Assembly (NCBI GenBank): GCA_045588185.1
Contig: JAZNDR010000097.1
Span: 1 to 32,883 of the forward strand
Length of the DNA: 32,883 nucleotides
From: Scatosoma sp045588185
GTDB taxonomy: Bacteria; Bacillota; Clostridia; Christensenellales; Borkfalkiaceae
Reading direction: 5' to 3'
Shown here: in pieces, positions 1 to 6,939 of the stretch
Position numbering within the stretch: the first letter of the stretch is position 1
How the letters are laid out: each line of letters begins with the position of its first letter
The notes under the pieces: model-generated
The model's input: the letters and a program-made list of their open reading frames with translations, nothing else
What the model was told of the DNA's origin: nothing
Databases searched by the model: none
Program-made: the position numbers and the translations under genes

Positions 1-71
1 GCAAGGAATATATTATGCAGGACGGCGACGTCGTGGAATACTATTTCAACGTTTCCAAAAGCAATAAATAA
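1..71 (+). CDS. ychF: Redox-regulated ATPase YchF, C-terminal fragment (5' end outside window)
   Basis: Only the last 22 codons and the TAA stop (69-71) are present. They read KEYIMQDGDVVEYYFNV followed by a short SKSNK tail. The pattern G/K-x-Y-x-x-x-DGD-V-x-x-x-x-FNV is the characteristic end of the TGS domain of YchF/OLA1-type Obg-family ATPases, which bind ribosomes. The terminator at 85-113 follows at once, so this is the end of its transcription unit. Because so little is visible, another TGS-domain protein cannot be fully excluded, but the FNV ending fits YchF best. Confidence 0.8.
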   Translation, partial: KEYIMQDGDVVEYYFNVSKSNK

Positions 72-84
72 TTGTATATCGTGA

Positions 85-113
85 AAACGCGGGAGCTTAA
101 CACTCCCGCGTTT
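85..113. terminator. Bidirectional intrinsic terminator between ychF and the C_GCAxxG_C_C gene
   Basis: A perfect 11-bp stem (AAACGCGGGAG, 85-95, with CTCCCGCGTTT, 103-113) has a 7-nt loop and is followed on the plus strand by TCTTTTAT. It lies between two convergent genes and has A/T-rich flanks on both sides, so it can serve both. Confidence 0.85.
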
Positions 114-116
114 CTT

Positions 117-548
117 TTATAATTTCCCCTCTTGCGTTAAATAGTCCTCGACGATTTGCGCCGCCAACGCGACGATTTCCGCGCACGAGCTTTTTTTATA
201 CGCCTCGCCGTTTTCATCCGCTTTCATGCCCGCGAGCAATTCCGCACAAATTAGACTGCCGTTTTCCTGCTTGAATTTTGCGCACAGCTCTTGCGTGATT
301 GCATAGGTCTGCTTTTTATTTTCGGGGGAGTTTTCGCTTTTTGCACAAACCGTACCGATAACCGCAGCCATACCGCTGACTGCTCCGCAGGTCAAACGGA
401 GCCTGCCCATTCCCCCGCCGAACGGGAGCATAATTTTGGAAATAATTTCTCCGCTTACTCCCATAATATCGGCAAACGCCAGCGCAACCGCTTGCGAACA
501 GGCATAACCTTGAAGAAAATACTCTTTTGCCTTTTCTGCTCTTGACAT
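117..548 (-). CDS. C_GCAxxG_C_C family protein
   Basis: This 143-residue soluble protein carries the spaced cysteine pattern that defines the C_GCAxxG_C_C family. It has Cys17 in GYACSQA, a GGGMGRLRLTCGAVSGM segment (the GCAxxG-like core, here TCGAVSG), Cys in GSLICAELL and Cys in SSCAEIV near the end. Some relatives use selenocysteine in the first motif; here every position is an ordinary Cys codon. The family is thought to be redox- or metal-related, but no reaction is established. AGGAG lies 9 nt before the ATG. The start codon overlaps the -35 box of the divergent promoter at 542-570, so the two genes cannot be initiated independently of each other's regulatory DNA. Confidence 0.85.
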   Translation of the reverse strand: MSRAEKAKEYFLQGYACSQAVALAFADIMGVSGEIISKIMLPFGGGMGRLRLTCGAVSGMAAVIGTVCAKSENSPENKKQTYAITQELCAKFKQENGSLICAELLAGMKADENGEAYKKSSCAEIVALAAQIVEDYLTQEGKL

Positions 549-570
549 TTTTTTTATCTCCTGTTATAAT
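542..570 (+). promoter_or_regulatory. Perfect SigA promoter for the phosphopantetheinyl transferase
   Basis: TTGACA (542-547), a 17-nt spacer and TATAAT (565-570) match the SigA consensus at all twelve positions. The expected start of transcription is about 577, only some 5 nt before the ATG at 582, and no Shine-Dalgarno sequence is present. The -35 box lies over the start codon (546-548) of the divergent upstream gene. Confidence 0.85.
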
Positions 571-581
571 GTTGTTATATT

Positions 582-1103
582 ATGGAAAAAATATTTTATG
601 CGGAACGTTCCGCTTATCCAACGAGTGAACACGCAATTAAGCGGGTGCTTGCAGAATATTTCACTTTGCCGAACGCCACGATTATTCGCAACGAAAACGG
701 GAAGCCGTATCTTGAAAACGGGAAATCACTTTTCTTCTCTATTACGCATACGGCGGAGCGATTGTTTATCGCCGTTTCGGACGAGAACGTGGGGATAGAC
801 GCGGAATATCTTTCGCGGTCGGTGGATTTTTTACCCATCGTCAAAAAGTTTTCGTCAGCGGAGCGGGAAGAAATACACTCGGAATCGGATTTCCTCTATC
901 ACTGGACGGCAAAGGAATGTGCCGTGAAATGGTTGGGCGGTTCGATTGCCCACGATTTATTGAAACTCCGCTTTATCAAAGGGAAATTATCGTACGGGGA
1001 AATTGAATTGCCCGCAAAGCTCGTGTTTTTGCAACGGGACGGCATATTGCTTGCCGTATGCGGGGAACGGGATTTTTCAAACGCCGAGTTTATCGGTATC
1101 TAA
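582..1103 (+). CDS. 4'-phosphopantetheinyl transferase, Sfp/HetI type
   Basis: It transfers the phosphopantetheine arm of CoA to a serine of carrier proteins. At 173 residues it is somewhat shorter than Sfp (about 220). Visible family landmarks are ENGKPYL (residues 38-44), FSITHT (52-57, the FNLSHS-like segment), GIDAE (71-75, containing the Mg-binding Asp73) and WTAKECAVKWLG (108-119, the WxxKEA-like helix with Lys111 and Glu112). No polyketide or peptide synthetase gene is near, so the target may be the fatty-acid acyl carrier protein. The ATG at 582 has no ribosome binding site and lies about 5 nt from the predicted transcript start. mtnN follows after 59 nt on the same strand and may be co-transcribed. 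Confidence 0.88.
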   Translation: MEKIFYAERSAYPTSEHAIKRVLAEYFTLPNATIIRNENGKPYLENGKSLFFSITHTAERLFIAVSDENVGIDAEYLSRSVDFLPIVKKFSSAEREEIHSESDFLYHWTAKECAVKWLGGSIAHDLLKLRFIKGKLSYGEIELPAKLVFLQRDGILLAVCGERDFSNAEFIGI

Positions 1104-1162
1104 CGGTTATATTATAACACAAATTATATAAAAACGCAAGAAAAAATAGGAGAGAATAGAAT

Positions 1163-1819
1163 ATGGTTGGCGTAGTGATTGCAATGCAAAGTGAAGCGGA
1201 TATATTGCTTGACGAAATGAAAATCAGCCGTTCTTTAACGGTCAGCGGAAAAAATATACACGTGGGAAAGGCGTTCGGAAAAGAAATCGCCGTCTGCGTC
1301 TGCGGGGTGGGCAAGGTAAACGCCGCACTCGGCGCGCAACTGCTCGTGAGTAAATTCGACGCGAAAAAGCTGTTGAATTTCGGGGTAGCTGGCGGTTTAA
1401 ACGAGGAAACGGAGCTTTGCGCGGTATACCAAATCGGCGAAGCGGTACAGTTTGATTTTGACCTTGTGCAATTAAACGGAACGAAGATAGGCACTTTGAA
1501 CGAATACGAAGAAAATTATCTTGCGTTAAACCGTTTGAAAGCCCCCTTCCCTGTTAAAAATTTGGGTACGGCGGACAGATTTAACGATTCCGCGGACGAT
1601 TTCGAGCTGTTGACGAAAGAATTAAAAGCAGATATACGCGATATGGAAGGCGCAGCGATCGTGCAGGCGGCATACGCCGCCGAGTTGCCCGTGTATTCAG
1701 TGAAAGCGATTTCCGACGTGGCAGGAAGCGGAAGCACGACCGAGCAATTCCTTATCAATAAAGACAAGGCGTTAAAAAATTTGAAAGCGGCTTTGCCTGC
1801 AATTTTCGAGGAACTTTAA
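1163..1819 (+). CDS. mtnN: 5'-methylthioadenosine/S-adenosylhomocysteine nucleosidase
   Basis: This hydrolase releases adenine from methylthioadenosine and S-adenosylhomocysteine, by-products of SAM use (polyamine synthesis, methylation, radical-SAM enzymes). The 218-residue protein has the nucleoside phosphorylase-I fold signature: VVIAMQSEAD at the N-terminus with the expected catalytic Glu11, VCGVGKVNAALGAQLL (the glycine-rich segment), NFGVAGGL, DMEGAAIVQAA with substrate-binding Glu162, and ISDVAG with catalytic Asp185. A GGAG ribosome binding site precedes the ATG. ung starts 22 nt downstream and is probably in the same operon. Other nucleosidases of this fold (futalosine hydrolase, for example) are less likely given the E11/E162/D185 set, but cannot be ruled out by eye. 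Confidence 0.85.
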   Translation: MVGVVIAMQSEADILLDEMKISRSLTVSGKNIHVGKAFGKEIAVCVCGVGKVNAALGAQLLVSKFDAKKLLNFGVAGGLNEETELCAVYQIGEAVQFDFDLVQLNGTKIGTLNEYEENYLALNRLKAPFPVKNLGTADRFNDSADDFELLTKELKADIRDMEGAAIVQAAYAAELPVYSVKAISDVAGSGSTTEQFLINKDKALKNLKAALPAIFEEL

Positions 1820-1841
1820 CGCTTTTTACCAAGGAGAAAAT

Positions 1842-2510
1842 ATGGTCGATTTAGGAGAATGGAACGCACGGCTTGCGCCGTTGTTTGCCGACGAAAGATA
1901 TTTAAAAATTCGGAAATTTTTAATTGAAGAATACCGCAATTACGTGGTCTATCCTGATATGTACGACTTATACAACTGTTTCCGATACACACCGTTTTCT
2001 AATCTTAAAGCGGTTATTTTGGGACAAGACCCCTACCATAACGTAGGACAAGCGCACGGACTTTGTTTTTCCGTGCAAGACGGAATCCCCAAGCCTCCGT
2101 CGCTTGAAAATATTTTCAAAGAATTAAAGGCAGATATCGGCTGTGCTTTACCGAAATCGGGCAATCTTACAAAGTGGGCAAAAGAAGGCGTGTTGCTTTT
2201 GAACACTTCCTTGTCCGTGCGGGAGCATCAAGCAAATTCCCATTCGAAATGCGGTTGGGCGTGGTTTACGGACAGCGTAATAAAACTGATTTCCGACCAA
2301 AAGGAAAACGTAGTCTTTATTCTTTGGGGCGGAAACGCGCGTAGTAAAAAGCCGCTAATTGATACTTCCAAGCATTTGATTTTGGAATGTGCGCACCCCT
2401 CGCCGTTATCGGCGTACAACGGATTTTTCGGTTGTAAACACTTTTCGAAAACCAACGAGTACTTGATAAATCACGGTATCCCGCCTATTGATTGGGATTT
2501 AACGAAATAA
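1842..2510 (+). CDS. ung: Uracil-DNA glycosylase, family 1
   Basis: It removes uracil from DNA to start base-excision repair. The 222-residue length is normal for family 1. The water-activating loop GQDPYH (residues 61-66, catalytic Asp63) is intact, followed by AHGLCFSV, the PPSLENIFKEL segment, LLLNTSLSV and the DNA-insertion loop HPSPLSAYNGFFG (His185). AAGGAG lies close before the ATG. The gene follows mtnN by 22 nt and ends just before a strong terminator at 2516-2544, so it closes this plus-strand unit. Confidence 0.95.
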   Translation: MVDLGEWNARLAPLFADERYLKIRKFLIEEYRNYVVYPDMYDLYNCFRYTPFSNLKAVILGQDPYHNVGQAHGLCFSVQDGIPKPPSLENIFKELKADIGCALPKSGNLTKWAKEGVLLLNTSLSVREHQANSHSKCGWAWFTDSVIKLISDQKENVVFILWGGNARSKKPLIDTSKHLILECAHPSPLSAYNGFFGCKHFSKTNEYLINHGIPPIDWDLTK

Positions 2511-2515
2511 ATTTA

Positions 2516-2544
2516 AAAAGGTATGCCGACAAAGCATACCTTTT
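2516..2544. terminator. Bidirectional terminator between ung and ynbB
   Basis: An 11-bp perfect stem AAAAGGTATGC / GCATACCTTTT with a 7-nt loop ends in T4 on the plus strand and in A/T-rich sequence on the minus strand. It separates the convergent ung and ynbB genes and ends the miaB-mutS-mutL-miaA-ynbB operon. Confidence 0.85.
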
Positions 2545-2553
2545 CGTTTGGTG

Positions 2554-3780
2554 TTAAAGCAATTTAGCGAGGATTTTTTTGAGGGCGTATTTGCAGTGCT
2601 CGTAGGTCAAACCGCCTTGGAAATACGCTGTATACGGTTCTTTTACGGGTGCGTCGGCGGAAAGTTCGATAGACGAGCCTTCCACGAAACACCCTGCCGC
2701 CATAATGACTTTACTATCGTACCCGGGCATATCCCACGGTTCTAAGGTTACGAAGCTATCGACGGGCGAAGCCTCTTGCACCGATTGAATAAACGCGCAA
2801 AGCTGCTCAGCCGTATCGAAACGGATCGCGCGGGTGATGTCCGCAGGCGTTTTATCCAGCTTCGGGAAATTTTCATATCCGAGCTTTTCCATACATTTCC
2901 CGATAAGCAAGCTCCCTTTTATCGCTTGGTTTACCGTGTGCGGTGCCATAAACAGTCCTTGGTAAAATAGACGATAGCCGTACGCATACGAGCCCACCTC
3001 GTTTCCGATTGAAGGCGCGGTAAGCCGTCTGCCAATTTTGTCTATATATTCCTCGTTCCCGACAATGTATCCCCCCGTCGGCGCAAGTCCGCCCCCGGGA
3101 TTTTTTATCAATGAACCGACCGCAATATCCGCACCGACGTCGCACGGCTCTTGTTTTTCCACAAACTCGCCGTAGCAGTTGTCGGTAAAAATACAGCCCG
3201 TGAACCCGAGCGAGCGCACAAACGAACAAATATCGCCGATTTCCGCAACCGTGAACGCGTCGCGAAGCTCGTACCCGCGCGAGCGTTGTATATATATCAT
3301 TTTGAGGTCTTTGCCTAAACGCGCAATTTCTAACTTGATTTTTTCTTTATCGAATTTACCCTCGCTTGTCAGTTCTACGCAATCGAAAGAGATCCCGTAA
3401 TCTTTCAGCGAGCCGTTTCCCTCGCCGTAGATAACCCCACGAATGGTATCGTACGGCATTCCTGAAACACAAAGCACCTTGTCGCCTGTACGGAGTACAC
3501 CGAACAGTGCCACTGTCAATGCGTGCGTTCCGCTGAGCATAGCCGGCGAAACGATACCCGTTTGCGCCCCGAGTGATTTTGCGAACACCTCGCCGAGGGT
3601 AAACCTGCCGTCGTCGCCGTAGCCGTACCCCGTCGTGCCGTTAAAATGCCGTATCGCAATTTGGTGTTCGTTAAACGCTTTTAATACCTTTTCTTGGTTA
3701 AACTCGCTGATTTCGTCCGCTTTTTTAAAGTTTTCTGCAAGCTCCGCTTCGCTTGCCACGATCAATTCTTCTGCCGTCAT
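2554..3780 (-). CDS. ynbB: YnbB/'aluminium resistance' family PLP-dependent protein (methionine gamma-lyase-like)
   Basis: This 408-residue fold-type I PLP enzyme belongs to the family annotated as aluminium resistance protein or methionine gamma-lyase family protein, whose real substrate is unclear. Family segments include FNGTTGYGYGDDGR, the LSGTHALTVALFGVLRTGD cofactor region, FTDNCYGEFVE (with the ring-binding Asp) and the PLP-lysine motif GSLIKNPGGG (Lys226). In Bacillus subtilis ynbB also lies just beyond miaA, which supports the call. The ATG at 3780 is chosen because AAGGA lies 8 nt before it. An in-frame ATG at 3834 would add 18 residues encoded by a palindromic repeat (3806-3834) and has no ribosome binding site. 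Confidence 0.85.
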   Translation of the reverse strand: MTAEELIVASEAELAENFKKADEISEFNQEKVLKAFNEHQIAIRHFNGTTGYGYGDDGRFTLGEVFAKSLGAQTGIVSPAMLSGTHALTVALFGVLRTGDKVLCVSGMPYDTIRGVIYGEGNGSLKDYGISFDCVELTSEGKFDKEKIKLEIARLGKDLKMIYIQRSRGYELRDAFTVAEIGDICSFVRSLGFTGCIFTDNCYGEFVEKQEPCDVGADIAVGSLIKNPGGGLAPTGGYIVGNEEYIDKIGRRLTAPSIGNEVGSYAYGYRLFYQGLFMAPHTVNQAIKGSLLIGKCMEKLGYENFPKLDKTPADITRAIRFDTAEQLCAFIQSVQEASPVDSFVTLEPWDMPGYDSKVIMAAGCFVEGSSIELSADAPVKEPYTAYFQGGLTYEHCKYALKKILAKLL

Positions 3781-3805
3781 ATCCTCTTTCCTTTGTTTTG
3801 GTGCT

Positions 3806-3834
3806 ATGTTAGGCATAATACCTATGTCTGACAT
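3806..3834. repeat. Palindromic repeat copy A in the miaA-ynbB gap
   Basis: ATGTTAGGCATA (3806-3817), a 5-nt loop ATACC and TATGTCTGACAT (3823-3834) form a 12-bp hairpin with two G.T pairs. The 13-mer CATAATACCTATG (3814-3826) recurs exactly at 30245-30257, and with one change on the other strand at 30192-30204. It lies in the 66-nt gap between miaA and the likely ynbB start. Confidence 0.75.
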
Positions 3835-3846
3835 AATACGGTGTAT

Positions 3847-4743
3847 TTATAAAAGTTCTAATACCCTTTCCACTGTTGCTTCCTTGGGGGAAAGGCGTAT
3901 ATGGTTTTGCATACGCTTAAAGAAGGTTATTTGCCGTTTGGCGTAGTTGCGGGTATTCTTTTTGACCAATTCCTTGATTTCCTCTATCGGTCTATCTGAA
4001 ATAAGTCCCTCGGCAACCTCTTTATAGCCGATACCCTGCATACACTGTGCGTTTTCTTCTACACCGCTTTGCATTAAAGAACGCACTTCTTCCAACAAGC
4101 CCTGCGAAAACATTTGCTCTACTCTAATATCAATTCGCTCGTAAAGTTCCTCTCGCGGATATTCAATGGAAACCGCCGTAAAATCGTATCTTGGGATAAG
4201 CTCGTCGTGTTGTTGGGATTTCGGTTTTCCCGTAACTTCGTATATTTCCAAGGCGCGAATAACTCGTTTTGTATCGTTTTCGTGTAATTTTTCCGCGCTT
4301 TCGGGATCTTTTTCCCGCAACAGGGCGTGTAAATACGGTTTACCTTTTTCTAAAAGGATATCCTCGTATTTTTTGCGCACAGCCTCGTCCGCGCCCGCGT
4401 TGCCGAATTGGCTTTTATACAGCAGTGCGTTGATATAAAAGCCTGTTCCCCCGCATATAACGGGCGTTTTTCCTTCGGCAAGCAATCTATCAAGTATAGG
4501 CAAGGCTTTTTTTTCGTAATCGCTGACGGAAAAGCTTTCAAAAGGCGAAACGACGTCTATCATATGATGCGGTATGCCAAACCGTTCCTCAGCCGTCGGC
4601 TTTGCCGTGCCGATATTCAAGCCTTGATATACAAGCAAGGAATCGGCGGAAATGATTTCCGTGTTTAATTTTTTCGCGCAAGCGACGGATAACGAGGTTT
4701 TTCCCGATGCCGTTGCGCCGCATATTACCAACACTTTGGGCAT
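3847..4743 (-). CDS. miaA: tRNA dimethylallyltransferase
   Basis: It adds a dimethylallyl group to N6 of A37 in tRNAs that read codons starting with U, producing the i6A substrate for MiaB, which is encoded in the same operon. The 298-residue product starts MPKVLVICGATASGKTSL, with a P-loop at residues 9-16. It continues with ISADSLLVYQGLNIGTAKP, HHMIDVVSP, GGTGFYINALLY and the tRNA-binding NDTKRVIRALEIYEVTGKP. The ATG overlaps the mutL stop by one base (TAATG), and AGGA precedes it at suitable distance. A longer start at 4818 is rejected because it lies inside mutL and adds residues with no family match. Confidence 0.95.
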   Translation of the reverse strand: MPKVLVICGATASGKTSLSVACAKKLNTEIISADSLLVYQGLNIGTAKPTAEERFGIPHHMIDVVSPFESFSVSDYEKKALPILDRLLAEGKTPVICGGTGFYINALLYKSQFGNAGADEAVRKKYEDILLEKGKPYLHALLREKDPESAEKLHENDTKRVIRALEIYEVTGKPKSQQHDELIPRYDFTAVSIEYPREELYERIDIRVEQMFSQGLLEEVRSLMQSGVEENAQCMQGIGYKEVAEGLISDRPIEEIKELVKKNTRNYAKRQITFFKRMQNHIRLSPKEATVERVLELL

Positions 4744-6938
4744 TAAACGATCCTCTTGAACATTTTTTCCAGTTCCGTACGCGTCATTTTTACAACGACG
4801 GGTCTGCCGTGCGGGCATTTCAAGCCCATATCGCCGTCCATTTGTTTGAGTAATTCCTCGATTTCCTCCCTCGTTAAGTCCATTCCGCCCTTGACCGCCG
4901 CCTTACAAGCTGCGGAAGCAAGTTTGTCTTTTAATACTTCTTCCAGCCGAATACCGCGGTAACCGTCGATATCGAATAAAATTTGATTGAAAAACGCGCC
5001 GAGGTCTATCTTGGGTAAATCGACGGGAATGGAAGATACGGCAAAAACGTTTTCGTAGGTTTCGGAAATATCGAAGCCCATTTCGTTGATTTCTTTCATT
5101 TTTTCACGCAAAAACGCGCCTTCCATAGGATTTACCTGCAATTCAAAGGGCAAAAGCATGGGTTGACGGGGAACGTTTCTATCTCGCATACGCGCCTTTA
5201 AACGGTCGAATATCAGCCGTTCGTGCGCGGCGTGCTGGTCTATAATATATACGTCAGCATTACATTCGTATAATAGATAGGTATTAAAGAGTTTTCCCGC
5301 GTAAACGCAAGAGGAAACGTCGATTTTATCCTGTTTCGTTTTCGCGTCTAGTTCTTCTAAAAAGCGTTTATTTTGTGCGAAATAGTCCACGGCTTCTTCC
5401 GCGCCGTTCGCCTCTTCGTAAGCGGGATCGTTGAATTTTAAAATTTCAGATTTTACACGAAGCCCCGGATAAAGCTTTAACAGCTTTTCGGGGTTAGGTT
5501 TTCTGTGTGGGCGAGGATTTGTCGGGTCAATTTCAATCAACTCGATATCGTTATAATCTTTAAACTCCGAAGCGGGCGTAAAGCCTTTTTTCGGTGCGTC
5601 TGCTTTCGTTTGATTTTTTAGTGCCGTGAATGCGGAAGTGCTTGCTTCCATTTCCTTTTTCGCGTCTTCGTAGGTAAAGGTATCGAAGCCGTACGCCTTT
5701 TTTATATCCGAAGTCTTTTTGGTGTCGAATACGGCAGGTTTTAATTCTTGTTCGCGCTCGCTTTCGTGTACGCCCTCAACGGTATCAAACCATTCCGATT
5801 TCGCTAAAATACTTTCCGAAAGCGTTGTCGTTTCCTGTGTTTTCGGCGCTTCGTTTACCGCAGGAAGTTCGTCAAAAGTAAACGCTTCCGCTTTCGTTTC
5901 TATTGCGGGCGTTTCTTCTTCCGTTTTTTCTTGCACGACGTAATCAAGTGCCGCCGATTTACCGTCCAATACAGCGGAAATAACCGAATAAATACAGCCG
6001 TAAATAGTGTTATTTTCGGCAAAACGGACGTCTGCCTTGTTGGGGTGTACGTTTACGTCCACGACCTGCGGGGGGACGGTAATATGCAATACGTAAAAGG
6101 GATATTGCCGTTTCATTAAGTAGCTTGCGTACGCACCCGCAATCGCGGCGGAAATCGTCGCGTTGGAAACGTATCTACCGTTGAGAAATGCGTTTTGATA
6201 GCTCTTATTCGGCTTGGAAAAATTCTGGTTGCCGATATACCCACGAATGAGTACTCCGTGCTTTTCTGCGTTGATTTCAATACATTGAGCGCGAACCGCC
6301 GCGCCGTACACGCAAACGAGGGCTTCTTCGTCCCCACCGCCGAACGATTGCAATATCTTTTTACCGTTGGCGTAATAAGTAAACGCGATATCCGAACGGT
6401 TAAGGATAAATCTGGAAACGAAAGTGGTTATATCCGCTTCCTCGCCCTTATCCGTTTTCAAAAAGCCTAAGCGAACAGGCGCGTTATAAAAGAGCATTTC
6501 TACGCAAACTTCCGTACCCTGACCGCCCGAAGCTTCTGTAACCGAGCCTATCTCTCCGCCGTTACAGGAAAGCTGATAGCATTTCTCGCCCGCTACTTTG
6601 GAAGTAATGGTCATTTTGGATACAGCGGCAATCGAAGCAACCGCTTCACCACGGAAGCCGAGCGTTCGGATTGTTTCCAAATCTTCCGCTTTGGAAATTT
6701 TACTGGTTGCGTGCGCCAAATACGCCGAATACAAGTCGTCGCGTTCAATACCGCAGCCGTTATCCACGACTCGCACGAGCTGTTTCCCGCCCTGTTCTAT
6801 ATAAATTTCTATTTCCGTTGCACCTGCGTCTATGGAGTTCTCCACGAGCTCTTTTACAATGGAATACGGACGGTCGATGACTTCGCCCGCCGCTATACGG
6901 TTATAGACCTTTGCAGGTAATACGTTGATTTTTGCCAT
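4743..6938 (-). CDS. mutL: DNA mismatch repair protein MutL with endonuclease domain
   Basis: MutL couples MutS mismatch recognition to strand incision. The 731-residue protein has the GHKL ATPase motifs in order: ELVENSIDAGA, DNGCGI, ATSKI and GFRGEA. A long variable linker (about 330-550) leads to the C-terminal nuclease domain with DQHAAHERLIFD (567-578), an ACKAAVK element and CPHGRP near the end, as in MutL proteins of organisms without MutH. In the usual DQHA-x2-E-x4-E motif the last Glu is Asp578 here, a conservative change that may still bind metal. The start lies 1 nt after the mutS TGA with GGAG upstream, indicating coupled translation. Confidence 0.96.
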   Translation of the reverse strand: MAKINVLPAKVYNRIAAGEVIDRPYSIVKELVENSIDAGATEIEIYIEQGGKQLVRVVDNGCGIERDDLYSAYLAHATSKISKAEDLETIRTLGFRGEAVASIAAVSKMTITSKVAGEKCYQLSCNGGEIGSVTEASGGQGTEVCVEMLFYNAPVRLGFLKTDKGEEADITTFVSRFILNRSDIAFTYYANGKKILQSFGGGDEEALVCVYGAAVRAQCIEINAEKHGVLIRGYIGNQNFSKPNKSYQNAFLNGRYVSNATISAAIAGAYASYLMKRQYPFYVLHITVPPQVVDVNVHPNKADVRFAENNTIYGCIYSVISAVLDGKSAALDYVVQEKTEEETPAIETKAEAFTFDELPAVNEAPKTQETTTLSESILAKSEWFDTVEGVHESEREQELKPAVFDTKKTSDIKKAYGFDTFTYEDAKKEMEASTSAFTALKNQTKADAPKKGFTPASEFKDYNDIELIEIDPTNPRPHRKPNPEKLLKLYPGLRVKSEILKFNDPAYEEANGAEEAVDYFAQNKRFLEELDAKTKQDKIDVSSCVYAGKLFNTYLLYECNADVYIIDQHAAHERLIFDRLKARMRDRNVPRQPMLLPFELQVNPMEGAFLREKMKEINEMGFDISETYENVFAVSSIPVDLPKIDLGAFFNQILFDIDGYRGIRLEEVLKDKLASAACKAAVKGGMDLTREEIEELLKQMDGDMGLKCPHGRPVVVKMTRTELEKMFKRIV

Positions 6939-6939
6939 A

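Noticed and set aside
117..548. Selenoprotein version of the C_GCAxxG_C_C gene
   Set aside because: All motif positions are Cys codons, there is no in-frame TGA, and no SECIS-like element was noted.
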